Assembly: GCF_019209935.1 (NCBI RefSeq)
Contig: NZ_JAHUTN010000002.1
Coordinates: 186,001-250,000 of the forward strand
Direction of reading: 5' to 3'
DNA from: Corynebacterium sp. TAE3-ERU16
Lineage (GTDB): Bacteria; Actinomycetota; Actinomycetes; Mycobacteriales; Mycobacteriaceae
DNA: 64,000 nt
Part shown: positions 37,256 to 45,779 of the stretch, in pieces
How positions within the stretch are numbered: the stretch's first letter is position 1
Layout of the letters: each line of letters begins with the position of its first letter
Position numbers and translations under genes: made by a program
The notes under the pieces: generated by a model
Database searches by the model: none
What the model was told of the DNA's origin: nothing
What the model saw: only the letters and a program-made list of their open reading frames with translations

Positions 37256-38299
37256 GTGGCAGACACCGACACCTCACAGCCGGGAACCAGGGTCGAGTTC
37301 CGGAACATCAGCAAGGTGTTCACCAACAAGAGAACCTCGACCACCGCTCTCGATGACGTCTCCCTGACCGTCGAACCGGGCGAGATCATCGGAATCATCG
37401 GATACTCCGGTGCCGGTAAATCGACACTGGTCCGGATGATCAACGGCCTGGACACCCCCACCTCCGGGGAACTGCTCCTCGACGGCGTCAATGTCGTCGG
37501 CATGTCGGAGAAGAAGCTGCGTCAGCTGCGACGCCGGATCGGCATGATCTTCCAGCAGTTCAACCTGTTCAGCTCCCGCACGGCGGCGGGCAACATCGCC
37601 TACCCGCTGAAGCTCGCGGGGGTCGGCGCCTCGGAGCGTAAACGCCGGGTGCAGGAGCTCCTGGAGTTCGTCGGCCTGGGTGACAAGGGTGACAGCTACC
37701 CCGAGCAGCTGTCCGGTGGGCAGAAGCAGCGTGTCGGCATCGCCCGCGCGCTGGCGACGAACCCGTCACTCCTGCTCGCCGACGAGGCGACCAGCGCCCT
37801 CGATCCCGAGACCACCCACGATGTGCTGGACCTGCTCCGGAAGGTCAACCGGGAACTGGGTATCACGATCGTCGTGATCACGCACGAGATGGACGTGGTG
37901 CGCAAGATCGCCAACAAGGTGGCCGTGATGGAGAACGGCCGCGTCGTCGAATGGGGCAGCGTGTACGAGGTGTTCTCCGATCCGCAGACCGAGGTCGCCA
38001 GGAAGTTCGTCGCCACGACCCTGCGCAACACCCCGGACCAGGTCGAGGCCGACGATCTCCTCGCCGGCGAGGGGAGACTGTTCACCATCAACCTCACCGA
38101 GAACTCGGGTTTCTTCACCGCTGCCGCCCACGCACGCTCGGCCGGGGTGAGCATCAACATCGTCCACGGCGGTATCACCACTCTGGAGCACCACTCCTTC
38201 GGCAAGGTCACCGTCAGACTCACCGGCGATGACGCCCCCATCGAGACGTTCCGTGACGCCCTGGACCGCACCACCGACATCGAGGAGATCCTCAGATGA
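37256..38299 (+). CDS. metN: Methionine ABC importer, ATP-binding protein
   Basis: A 347-residue ATPase with Walker A GYSGAGKSTLVR, signature LSGGQKQRVGIARAL, Walker B LLLADEATSALD and a C-terminal NIL domain (about residues 270-345) that in other MetN proteins binds methionine and inhibits transport. The start is GTG at 37256 (VADTDTSQPG); an in-frame upstream codon falls in the hairpin region. It overlaps metI by 4 nt. Confidence 0.92.
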   Translation: MADTDTSQPGTRVEFRNISKVFTNKRTSTTALDDVSLTVEPGEIIGIIGYSGAGKSTLVRMINGLDTPTSGELLLDGVNVVGMSEKKLRQLRRRIGMIFQQFNLFSSRTAAGNIAYPLKLAGVGASERKRRVQELLEFVGLGDKGDSYPEQLSGGQKQRVGIARALATNPSLLLADEATSALDPETTHDVLDLLRKVNRELGITIVVITHEMDVVRKIANKVAVMENGRVVEWGSVYEVFSDPQTEVARKFVATTLRNTPDQVEADDLLAGEGRLFTINLTENSGFFTAAAHARSAGVSINIVHGGITTLEHHSFGKVTVRLTGDDAPIETFRDALDRTTDIEEILR

Positions 38300-38979
38300 C
38301 CATCACCACCCAAGCACTGGACTTCGACTGGAACCGTTTCGGCGGAACATTCATCGACGCGATCGGCGACACGCTGCTCATGGTCATCGTGACCATGATC
38401 GTCGGTGGATTCCTCGGACTGATCATCGGCGTCCTTCTCTACAGCACCCGCTCCCAGGGGGTGCTGCGGAACAAGTTCGTCTACACCGTGCTCAACCTGC
38501 TGGTGAACTTCATCCGCCCGATCCCCTTCATCATCCTCATCGCCGCGATCGGTCCGCTGACCCTGAAGGTCATCGGCACGACCGTCGGTACGAACGCGGT
38601 CATGTTCGTCATGTCGATAGCCGCGACATTCGGTGTGGCCCGGATCGTGGAGCAGAACCTGGTGTCCATCGATCCCGGTGTCGTCGAGGCCGCCCGCGCG
38701 ATGGGGGCCTCCCCCCTGAAGATCATCACCTCGGTGATCATCCCCGAGGCACTCGGACCACTGATCCTCGGCTACACCTTCCTGTTCATCGCCGTGGTCG
38801 ACATGTCCGCGATGGCCGGAATCATCGGCGGCGGCGGTCTCGGTGACTTCGCCATCACCTACGGCTACCAGTCCTTCAACTGGTCGGTCACCCTGGTCGC
38901 CACCCTGGCGATCATCGTGATCGTGCAGATTGCCCAGCTCCTGGGGAACTGGCTGTCCAGGAAGGTCATGCGCCGCTAG
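38296..38979 (+). CDS. metI: Methionine ABC importer, permease
   Basis: A 227-residue permease with five membrane segments and the EAA-loop region VEAARAMGASPLKIITSVII that contacts MetN. The N terminus is longer than in E. coli MetI by a few residues. Coupled to metN; ends before a large terminator palindrome. Confidence 0.92.
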   Translation: MTITTQALDFDWNRFGGTFIDAIGDTLLMVIVTMIVGGFLGLIIGVLLYSTRSQGVLRNKFVYTVLNLLVNFIRPIPFIILIAAIGPLTLKVIGTTVGTNAVMFVMSIAATFGVARIVEQNLVSIDPGVVEAARAMGASPLKIITSVIIPEALGPLILGYTFLFIAVVDMSAMAGIIGGGGLGDFAITYGYQSFNWSVTLVATLAIIVIVQIAQLLGNWLSRKVMRR

Positions 38980-39036
38980 TTCTTCTCCCCGGTGCCGTTC
39001 GCCACGGTCGATCCCGGTGGCAGGGAACCCACGAAC

Positions 39037-39090
39037 CGGTGAACCCCGGTGCCGGGCCCGATATCGGGTCCGGCACCGGGGTTCACCGGC
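39037..39090. terminator. 54-bp near-perfect palindrome between metI and the PelF-type gene
   Basis: Arms of 20 bp, CCGGTGAACCCCGGTGCCGG and its exact complement, surround a 14-nt centre that pairs further (CCCGAT/ATCGGG). It lies between convergent genes and probably ends both transcripts. Confidence 0.75.
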
Positions 39091-39128
39091 TGTCCCGGGA
39101 CGGTGCCCGCGGGAGAGAACTCCGTCAG

Positions 39129-40991
39129 TCAGCGTCCAAGTACGCGGAGTACGGCCCTTCCCGCGGCGCGGGCGGTCGCTCCACCGGCATCCCGGACTCC
39201 TCCCGTCATCTTCTCCATGCAGTTACGTATCGCGGCGGAGCGCTGGGCACCGGCCTGTATCCGTCTCCTGCCCCGGTCCTGTTTCCGGCGCCGCAGCCAG
39301 CGGCGTTTCGGGTAGTCGCGCCTCAGTTCGGCGACGCTCGTGGCACTGACGATGTCCTCCGAACCACGCCCGAGGTCGGCCGTCCGGTTTCGGACGACCT
39401 CGGGGCTACCGGCCCCGAGGCGGCGGTAGATCGCGTTGTAGCGGGCCATCACGGTCGGCATGAGGAATGTTCCCCGGAGCCTGGCCAGCGCATTGAGGTG
39501 CCAGGTCTTGTACAGCTCACCGGACTCGACGACCGATGCGATACCACGGGCCAGCGCCTCGGTGTCCCCGGGACTCACCAGGACACCACAGGGACCGACC
39601 ACCTCACCGTCCGGCCCCGGGAGCGGCAGACACACGAGCTCATCCATGCCACCCACATTGGTGCCCACGATCGGGAGACCACAGGCCATGGACTCGAGGA
39701 CGACGATCGGCTGCCCCTCGTTGAAGCTCGCGAGGACAAGACCGTCGTAGGTGTGCAGACGTTCCCGGATGTTGACCGTCCCCTCGAAGTTGACGTAGTC
39801 CTCGATGCCCAGTTCGCGGGCGTAGTCGAGGCACTCCTCGTAGTACTCGGGTAGATGGTTCGTCGGTCCCAGGACATCGATGATGATGTCCTCGTGGCCT
39901 CCCCGCACGAGCGTCGAGATGGAGCCCAACAACTCGTGGATGCCCTTGATGGGGACGACCCGCGCGATGCAGGCGAAACGCCATTGTTTCTTTACCCCTG
40001 CGGCGATCTCGGCCAGCGCCTCTTCGCGGATGGCGCGCCCCTCGGCGAAGTCCTCCCAGCGCATTCCGTTGGGCAGGACCTCTGACTTGGCGGGATCGCC
40101 GCCGAGAGCCGCAGCTTCATCGATGGCGGTGGGGTACAGATAGGTGATGTGGTCGGCCGACGGATACAGAATCGCGCCCATCTCGATCCACCACCGGGTC
40201 CACAGGTAATCCGGGGTGTTCGTGGGCAGCTCCAGGTGACTTTCCCTGGTGACCGGAAGACTCATCGTGCGGCCGAGAAGGGTGTTCACCGTGTCACGGA
40301 CGTACAGGTTGTGCTCCGTGAGCAGGAAGGCCCCGTCATGTTGCCGGGCCGCCACGGCCGCGACGAGGCTCGCGTAACCCGTCGTATGGGCGTGATAGAC
40401 CTTGGCGGGCGGGTGGACGCGGTCGATGAGGGCGTAGGCGAGTGAGAAGAAGTCCCGGACCGTCCAGAACAGATCACCCACAGTGGTGTCATCGTGGTTC
40501 GGCATCGCTCCTATCGCGGCCTCCATCATCGCCCGGGTACGGATCACCGGCCAGAGCCGCCAGGTCCGGGTGACGGGGTTGACGGATTCCTCCCACAACC
40601 GCCACAAGCTGTCGGGGTCCCCCTCGATCCCCGCCTTGAGGGCGGACACGAAACGCTGGGTCACCTCCTCATCGGATCGCTTCCCCCACCCGGTACGGTC
40701 GTGGACCGCGGCCCTGAAACCGTCGTGGTTCTCCTCGAGGGAGAGATACACGACGTCAATCCACGCCACGTTGTCCGGCACTCCGTAGAGATCTTCACTG
40801 GGGCGCTGAGAGTCCCAGGCGATGTGGATGATCCCGTACGTGAATTCCGGGTTGTGGGTGATGATGTCGTGGACCACGGCGGAAACCCCGCCCCTGAGGA
40901 AGGGGTAGGTCGATTCCATGACTATGGCGACATCGACCGCTTCGAGTTCTCTGTCGTCTCCCGGGAAACGGATCTTCGGGTTCGAATTCAC
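39129..40991 (-). CDS. pelF: PelF-type GT4 glycosyltransferase
   Basis: A 620-residue cytosolic glycosyltransferase. The N terminus VDVAIVMESTYPFLRGGVSA is the start of the DUF3492 domain that marks PelF. The GT-B catalytic half holds FACIARVVPIKGIHELL and the EX7E motif in SFNEGQPIVVLESMACGLP. PelF in Pseudomonas uses UDP-GalNAc/GlcNAc to build the Pel polymer. The start is GTG at 40991, overlapping the PelG-type stop (GTGA); a longer frame to 41291 only overlaps that gene. The last 80 residues are basic and unlike the rest. The donor sugar here is unknown. Confidence 0.8.
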   Translation of the reverse strand: MNSNPKIRFPGDDRELEAVDVAIVMESTYPFLRGGVSAVVHDIITHNPEFTYGIIHIAWDSQRPSEDLYGVPDNVAWIDVVYLSLEENHDGFRAAVHDRTGWGKRSDEEVTQRFVSALKAGIEGDPDSLWRLWEESVNPVTRTWRLWPVIRTRAMMEAAIGAMPNHDDTTVGDLFWTVRDFFSLAYALIDRVHPPAKVYHAHTTGYASLVAAVAARQHDGAFLLTEHNLYVRDTVNTLLGRTMSLPVTRESHLELPTNTPDYLWTRWWIEMGAILYPSADHITYLYPTAIDEAAALGGDPAKSEVLPNGMRWEDFAEGRAIREEALAEIAAGVKKQWRFACIARVVPIKGIHELLGSISTLVRGGHEDIIIDVLGPTNHLPEYYEECLDYARELGIEDYVNFEGTVNIRERLHTYDGLVLASFNEGQPIVVLESMACGLPIVGTNVGGMDELVCLPLPGPDGEVVGPCGVLVSPGDTEALARGIASVVESGELYKTWHLNALARLRGTFLMPTVMARYNAIYRRLGAGSPEVVRNRTADLGRGSEDIVSATSVAELRRDYPKRRWLRRRKQDRGRRRIQAGAQRSAAIRNCMEKMTGGVRDAGGATARAAGRAVLRVLGR

Positions 40992-42490
40992 CACTCCACC
41001 GCCTGCTTCCAGAACAGTTCGAATGAGGCGTCGGAGACGACTCTCCGGCACTCCCGGGTCCCCCACATCGCCGCGGCGACATCGACGACGGCCAGGATGA
41101 GCAGCGCCGGCGCCAGCGGAGCGAGACTGATGAGGAGGACCGCGGCGACGAGATGCACCGCACAGAGCCCTGCGGCGGACCAGCGACTCTGCAACTGGGC
41201 CATCTGGAATGTGACCAGCATGAGTGTCAGCATCGCCAGGGGGCTGACGGTCAGGGCGAGCAGTTCGGGCGAGTACACGAAACCGAACCAACGGAAGGCG
41301 AACATCATGCCGAGGCCGACCGCTGCCGCCACCCCCACGGTGACGATGACCGTGTTCTCGACGCGGCGGGCGACCTGCCGCAGGCTCTCCTGCAGGTGAC
41401 GGGCGGGAACAACGTCAACCAGGTTCTGCATGTCGTCCAGGGCCCTGCGGAGTACCTCGTACTGACCGGCGAAGTAGACACCGGTGGCGACCACCATCGG
41501 TACGAGTGCGACGTAGACGACGTAGATGTTGACGCCCCCGGGATAGAGATGCCCGACGATCAGGAACTTGTCGGACCACAGGACACAGGCGTAGAGCAGA
41601 CCGAGAACCAGTGCCTTTCCGGCGGTCCCGGCGGGTAGCACGGTGGGGTTGAGCAACCGGAACAGCCCACGCCCGAGGACGAGGGTCGTGGGAATGATCC
41701 CGACGACCGGAGCGAGCCACCACAACCCCGGGGCGATGAACAGAAAACCCGCGTAGCAGCTCCAGGCAGCGATCATCGTCCGGAATCGGCGGGTCTCCTG
41801 CAGCGGGATGAGGGACTGTGCGAACAGCATGTTGGTGAAGACGCCGAGTGCGTAGAACGCGGTTTCCGGAGCCCCCCACCCGAAGAACAGGTTGATCACG
41901 AGGGTCGCGGCCGCGAGTGGCGGCAGGATCCACGCCACGAGGCTCGGCCACACCGAACAGAATTCACCGTAGAACCGGGCCCGTTCCTCGGAGCGGACCC
42001 CCTCCGGTCCGCGGTCTACACCGGAGAGCGGCTCGTAGACGGGCATGCAGACACCTCCGGAGAGCCACGGAACGGTGACCGAGACCGCAAGTACCACGGT
42101 CATCGTCGTCGTCTGCCCGATGGATGTCCGGAGAAGAGTGTCGGTGATCGTGGGAAAGACCGTCATGAGCAGGATGGTCGGGGAGAGCACCGAGGCCAGC
42201 TGGACCAGACTCGTCCGGCTCCCCCCTCCACGTCCGGTGATCCAGACGGCACCGACACCCGCAGCGACGAGGATGCCCACAGCGAGGACGGCGGACATGG
42301 CGGACGGGATGTGCTGTCCGGCGAGCAGGAACCATGCACCGACCGTGAGGACGGCCAGTCCGGCGAGCACGAACCACCTGCCCCAGGTCGTGAAAAACCC
42401 GTTGCGGGATGCGGAGTCCTCCGGGCCATCCGATGGCGCGGAGGCTTCGGGCCTACTGGTGATGTGAATATCTGGGATGGTTCTGTGCAT
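40988..42490 (-). CDS. pelG: PelG-type polysaccharide exporter, polytopic membrane protein
   Basis: A 500-residue protein with about twelve hydrophobic segments and a cytoplasmic N terminus of about 45 residues. ETAFYALGVFTNMLFAQSLI and LLYACVLWSDKFLIVGHLYP resemble the PelG family, which moves the growing Pel chain across the membrane. The ATG at 42490 has GAGGAG at the right spacing; an in-frame start at 42670 was rejected. It is coupled to the PelF-type gene. No pelD, pelE or pelA homologue lies next to it. A MATE/MOP-type flippase of another polysaccharide is the alternative reading. Confidence 0.75.
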   Translation of the reverse strand: MHRTIPDIHITSRPEASAPSDGPEDSASRNGFFTTWGRWFVLAGLAVLTVGAWFLLAGQHIPSAMSAVLAVGILVAAGVGAVWITGRGGGSRTSLVQLASVLSPTILLMTVFPTITDTLLRTSIGQTTTMTVVLAVSVTVPWLSGGVCMPVYEPLSGVDRGPEGVRSEERARFYGEFCSVWPSLVAWILPPLAAATLVINLFFGWGAPETAFYALGVFTNMLFAQSLIPLQETRRFRTMIAAWSCYAGFLFIAPGLWWLAPVVGIIPTTLVLGRGLFRLLNPTVLPAGTAGKALVLGLLYACVLWSDKFLIVGHLYPGGVNIYVVYVALVPMVVATGVYFAGQYEVLRRALDDMQNLVDVVPARHLQESLRQVARRVENTVIVTVGVAAAVGLGMMFAFRWFGFVYSPELLALTVSPLAMLTLMLVTFQMAQLQSRWSAAGLCAVHLVAAVLLISLAPLAPALLILAVVDVAAAMWGTRECRRVVSDASFELFWKQAVEW

Positions 42491-43122
42491 AGCTGGCCGC
42501 TCCTCGGGCAATCGTGTCGGACGGGGCGTCGGGTGGGACCTCAGAAGACGCGCCCTGGGGAGCATCACTGAGACGTCAGGGATACCGGCAGATCGGGCAC
42601 CGTACGGCACCGGGACTGTGGCTGGTCGTTGGAGATGGATGGGGGCCGATGTCGGCAACAGCGGACGCACACACCGTTCGCCGTCTCCGACAGCAGAGCG
42701 TCGTCCGCCGGGTGATCGGAAACGCTGCCCTGTTCCACCATCTATGCCGATAGATTCCGGTCACGCAATGTCCGGCCCATGGGCAGCACCCCCGCGGCAC
42801 ATAAACCGAATTCTCGTATTGCCCATGAACGTTTGTGGTCAATACTCATACGCCTAAAGCTTGCGACCTGCGGTTAGCTCTTAGAAACGAACATGTCGGA
42901 ATTGGCCGCCCTCCGGCCACGGGGAAGCCACCCCCCTACGGCTAACGCAATTAGCCGTAGGGGTATTATATTACGTGTAAGATATCAAAAAGGTCACGAT
43001 TGCGCATTCCCGGCTCCCCAACTGATGAAAACGCCGAAATCACCCCTCAAATGAGTTACCAATGCACACACTGAGAGCTTTCCACACACCGGAATGGAGT
43101 TTCAGCTTGATTTTCCTGCCGA
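42491..43122. other. 632-nt intergenic region upstream of pelG, partly AT-rich
   Basis: No gene is convincing. From about 42830 to 43030 the base composition is clearly more AT-rich than the surroundings, with a strong dyad at 42933-42963 followed by TATTATATTACG. It must hold the pelG promoter and the end of the upstream transcript. Confidence 0.5.
42933..42963. promoter_or_regulatory. 13-bp inverted repeat in the pelG upstream region
   Basis: CCCCTACGGCTAA and its exact complement with a 5-nt spacer. It lies about 160 nt past the end of the upstream gene and 440 nt before pelG. It may be an operator or a terminator; there is no T run on the minus side. Confidence 0.5.
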
Positions 43123-44169
43123 TCAATGATCCGAACAAATAACCCCACGCCACGGATCGAGGGATTCCCCTCCCCATCGGGAGTCCAGATACACCCGTTC
43201 AGAACACAGGTTGATAACAGCACGGCCACGGGTCAGCCGTCTCCCGTATACGCCCTCCCTCAGCTCGACCACCCCCTCCGGACACGGGTCACCCAGATCC
43301 AGGTCCACCAGTTCCGTCCACGGGGCCGCATCGTATCCGTCGTGGTCCGTCGCGGTGACCGCGAGGTCCGACGTCGGGGCGAACACCCAGGCGGCGGCCA
43401 GCGCCAGGGTGAGGTACGGATCCCCGGGGTGTCCTGTCCCCGGGGTCCGGGCGATCGTGAGTCCCGGCGCGGTCAGGCTCTCGACCTGTGCGAGAACAGC
43501 AGCCGTGTCCAGTCGTTGCCCGGCGGTTGTCCCCCAGGCCATCCAGCATTCCTCCAGCCCCCCTCCGTACCTGCTGTGTCTCCGCCACCGCCCCTCCTCC
43601 CTCCGGGATTCGGCGATGTTGGGGACGAGAACCTTGTCCACGTCGTTGAGTGCCCGGCCCGCGGCGCACACCAACCGGTCGAGCGCATCGCGGATCACCG
43701 GCAGTCCCGTCCCGCCCTCCAACGGCGGACACAGGTCGTAGTAGTCGTCGAACACGTCGTTGTCGGCCATCACCCCGTCGAACGGGGAGTCCCGGAAGTT
43801 CGCCACCACCGCTTCGACCCAGGCGGCGCGGTAGCGGGGATCCCAGACCCGCTGCTGGAGATGGCCCGGATACCGGGCCCACTCGATGAGGGAACCGTCG
43901 AGTCTCCGGGCACAGGTGTCGAGGGCCCGGGCCTCGGCCGGAGGTAACCCGGAACTGTAGACGGGGCCCGGCTCATAGGTGCGTATCGACGACAGACACT
44001 GGTAGGCCAGCACCGTCACATCGCTGTTGCGTGCCTTGAGCTGTTCCGCGAAGCGGGTTTCCCAGGGTTGGAGGATCACCGCGCGGTAGCGCCGCGCCGC
44101 CAGTGCGAGCTGTGCCTCGGTCAGCGGACCGCCGTAGCGGATCCAGGCGAGTCTGGGACGTGGTTTCAC
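43123..44169 (-). CDS. Putative glycoside-hydrolase-like TIM-barrel protein
   Basis: A 348-residue protein without a signal peptide. The order of segments (ARLAWIRYGG-like start, AVILQPWET, VTVLAYQCLSS, then FDGVMADNDVFDDYYDL, VLVPNIAES and YDAAPWTELVD) fits a (beta/alpha)8 barrel of the hypothetical glycosyl hydrolase 15 or GH114-like type, with DND in the fourth region as likely catalytic acids. The GTG start overlaps the upstream glycosyltransferase stop (GTGA). Pel operons carry a hydrolase domain (in PelA), so a role in trimming a polymer or glycan is plausible but unproven; absence of a signal peptide argues for a cytosolic site. Confidence 0.6.
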   Translation of the reverse strand: MKPRPRLAWIRYGGPLTEAQLALAARRYRAVILQPWETRFAEQLKARNSDVTVLAYQCLSSIRTYEPGPVYSSGLPPAEARALDTCARRLDGSLIEWARYPGHLQQRVWDPRYRAAWVEAVVANFRDSPFDGVMADNDVFDDYYDLCPPLEGGTGLPVIRDALDRLVCAAGRALNDVDKVLVPNIAESRREEGRWRRHSRYGGGLEECWMAWGTTAGQRLDTAAVLAQVESLTAPGLTIARTPGTGHPGDPYLTLALAAAWVFAPTSDLAVTATDHDGYDAAPWTELVDLDLGDPCPEGVVELREGVYGRRLTRGRAVINLCSERVYLDSRWGGESLDPWRGVICSDH

Positions 44170-45779
44170 TGGTGCTCTCCTCGGTGGGGACGGTTGTAGC
44201 CGGTGCCGAACATGTGTCGTGCGGTCGGTGCCCCGGATGCCCGGGGCGCACCCCGATCCGCGGCGCGGCCGGGGGGCATCTTCCCCAGAACCACCGGACC
44301 ATGACGTGGCGTCTCATCCGGTGAAGGTACGCGAGTTTCCGGGATCGCGAGGCCGATCTCCCGCCACACATCGCGATAGCCGGTCACTGTCCGGGTTGCA
44401 GGGCGCGCGGCGCCCCGCCGTCGGGCCCCCCTCACCCAGCCACGGTACCGGGAGCCACCCGCGGTCAGTGTCTCCAGCGCATCCACCAGATCCATCACGG
44501 ACCCGGGAGCCACGACGGGTCCTGCGGGCAGGTGTCCGGGGCCCGCGACCAGGTCGGCGACATCACCGACGTCGCTGACGACGACAGGTAAACCACATGT
44601 CATGGCCTCGAGGACCGCCAACGGCTGCCCCTCCGTCAGACTCGGTAGGACGAGTGCGTCATACCCGGTGATCACGGGCCGCAATCGGCGGGGGACGACG
44701 GCGCCCTCGAACCTGACCAGGTCCCCGATCCCGGCATGGTCCGCACGTTCCCGGCACCGCGCCACGAGTTCCGGATCATCCAACGGGCCGATGAAGTCGA
44801 CGGCGATCTCCTTCCCCTCAGCAGCCAACCGTTCGACCGCGGCCACGAGAACCTCGATCCCCTTGTCCGGTACGAGCCGGGCGAGACACAGCAACCTGTT
44901 CCGTCGTGTGGGAATGAATGCCCTGGACAGATAGCGCATCAACGACGTTATCCGGGCGATCCCCTCCACCCGGTGGGCGCCGTTGGGCACGATCCTGGTC
45001 AGTCGCGGCCGACACCCGAACCTCCCGGCCCGTTCCGCCGCCCGCTCGGACAGAAACACCGACGCATCAGCGGCACCGTGAACCGCCACCGCCAGCCCGC
45101 GGTACCAGTGCAACCACACCTGATCCGCGGAGTGCACCCCGTCGAGATCCCGCGCGGCGTCATCGACCGTCAGGGAGTGCTCACTGACCACGAGCGGTGC
45201 TCCGGTCCGGAACGCGACCAGCACCCCGAGGGCACCCGCCCACCGCGCGGACTGTGCATGGACGACACCGGTCTCCGGATAACTCCGCGCGGACAGTCCC
45301 AGGACCACATCCACCAGTGCCCCTACCGCCACCCGGGCGGTCCCCGTCGTGCACCAGTGTGAGGCCAGCGCATCGACGACCACCCTGACGGGTGCCCCCG
45401 CGTCAGGTGCACCGCCGGTCAGGTACCCGAGCAATCGGTCCAGCGCTACCGTGTCGCCGGTGGCGGCGGTCTCCAGCAGTGCGGGGAGCTGTTCGATCGG
45501 TCCGGTAACCGGGCGGTGACGGGTGGCGGTGTCGACCAGCGACAGTACGTCGATCCAGCGGACCGACGTCGGCACCCCGTAGCAGTCCGTTTCCGGTTCG
45601 GTCAGGCACAGGTGAACGATCCCGAAGCTCAGCTCCGGGTTCCCCGCCAGCAGCTGATCGACAACCGTCCCGACGCCACCGATGTGGAACGGATACCCGG
45701 AATCGACGATGAGCAGCACATCGACCGGAGGCAGTTCAGTCGTCCCGTCATCCGCCCTGCGGATGATCAGCTGATTCAC
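44166..45779 (-). CDS. Second PelF-like GT4 glycosyltransferase
   Basis: A 537-residue glycosyltransferase whose N terminus VDVLLIVDSGYPFHIGGVGT matches the DUF3492 start of the PelF-type protein at 40991, followed by the same LSFGIVHL-type strand and YGVPTSVRWIDVL. The catalytic half has LLCLARLVPDKGIEVLV and EX7E in LTEGQPLAVLEAMTCGLP. It is a diverged paralogue. The GTG start overlaps the sucrase/ferredoxin-like stop and its own stop overlaps the hydrolase-like gene, so three genes are coupled. Confidence 0.78.
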   Translation of the reverse strand: MNQLIIRRADDGTTELPPVDVLLIVDSGYPFHIGGVGTVVDQLLAGNPELSFGIVHLCLTEPETDCYGVPTSVRWIDVLSLVDTATRHRPVTGPIEQLPALLETAATGDTVALDRLLGYLTGGAPDAGAPVRVVVDALASHWCTTGTARVAVGALVDVVLGLSARSYPETGVVHAQSARWAGALGVLVAFRTGAPLVVSEHSLTVDDAARDLDGVHSADQVWLHWYRGLAVAVHGAADASVFLSERAAERAGRFGCRPRLTRIVPNGAHRVEGIARITSLMRYLSRAFIPTRRNRLLCLARLVPDKGIEVLVAAVERLAAEGKEIAVDFIGPLDDPELVARCRERADHAGIGDLVRFEGAVVPRRLRPVITGYDALVLPSLTEGQPLAVLEAMTCGLPVVVSDVGDVADLVAGPGHLPAGPVVAPGSVMDLVDALETLTAGGSRYRGWVRGARRRGAARPATRTVTGYRDVWREIGLAIPETRVPSPDETPRHGPVVLGKMPPGRAADRGAPRASGAPTARHMFGTGYNRPHRGEHQ

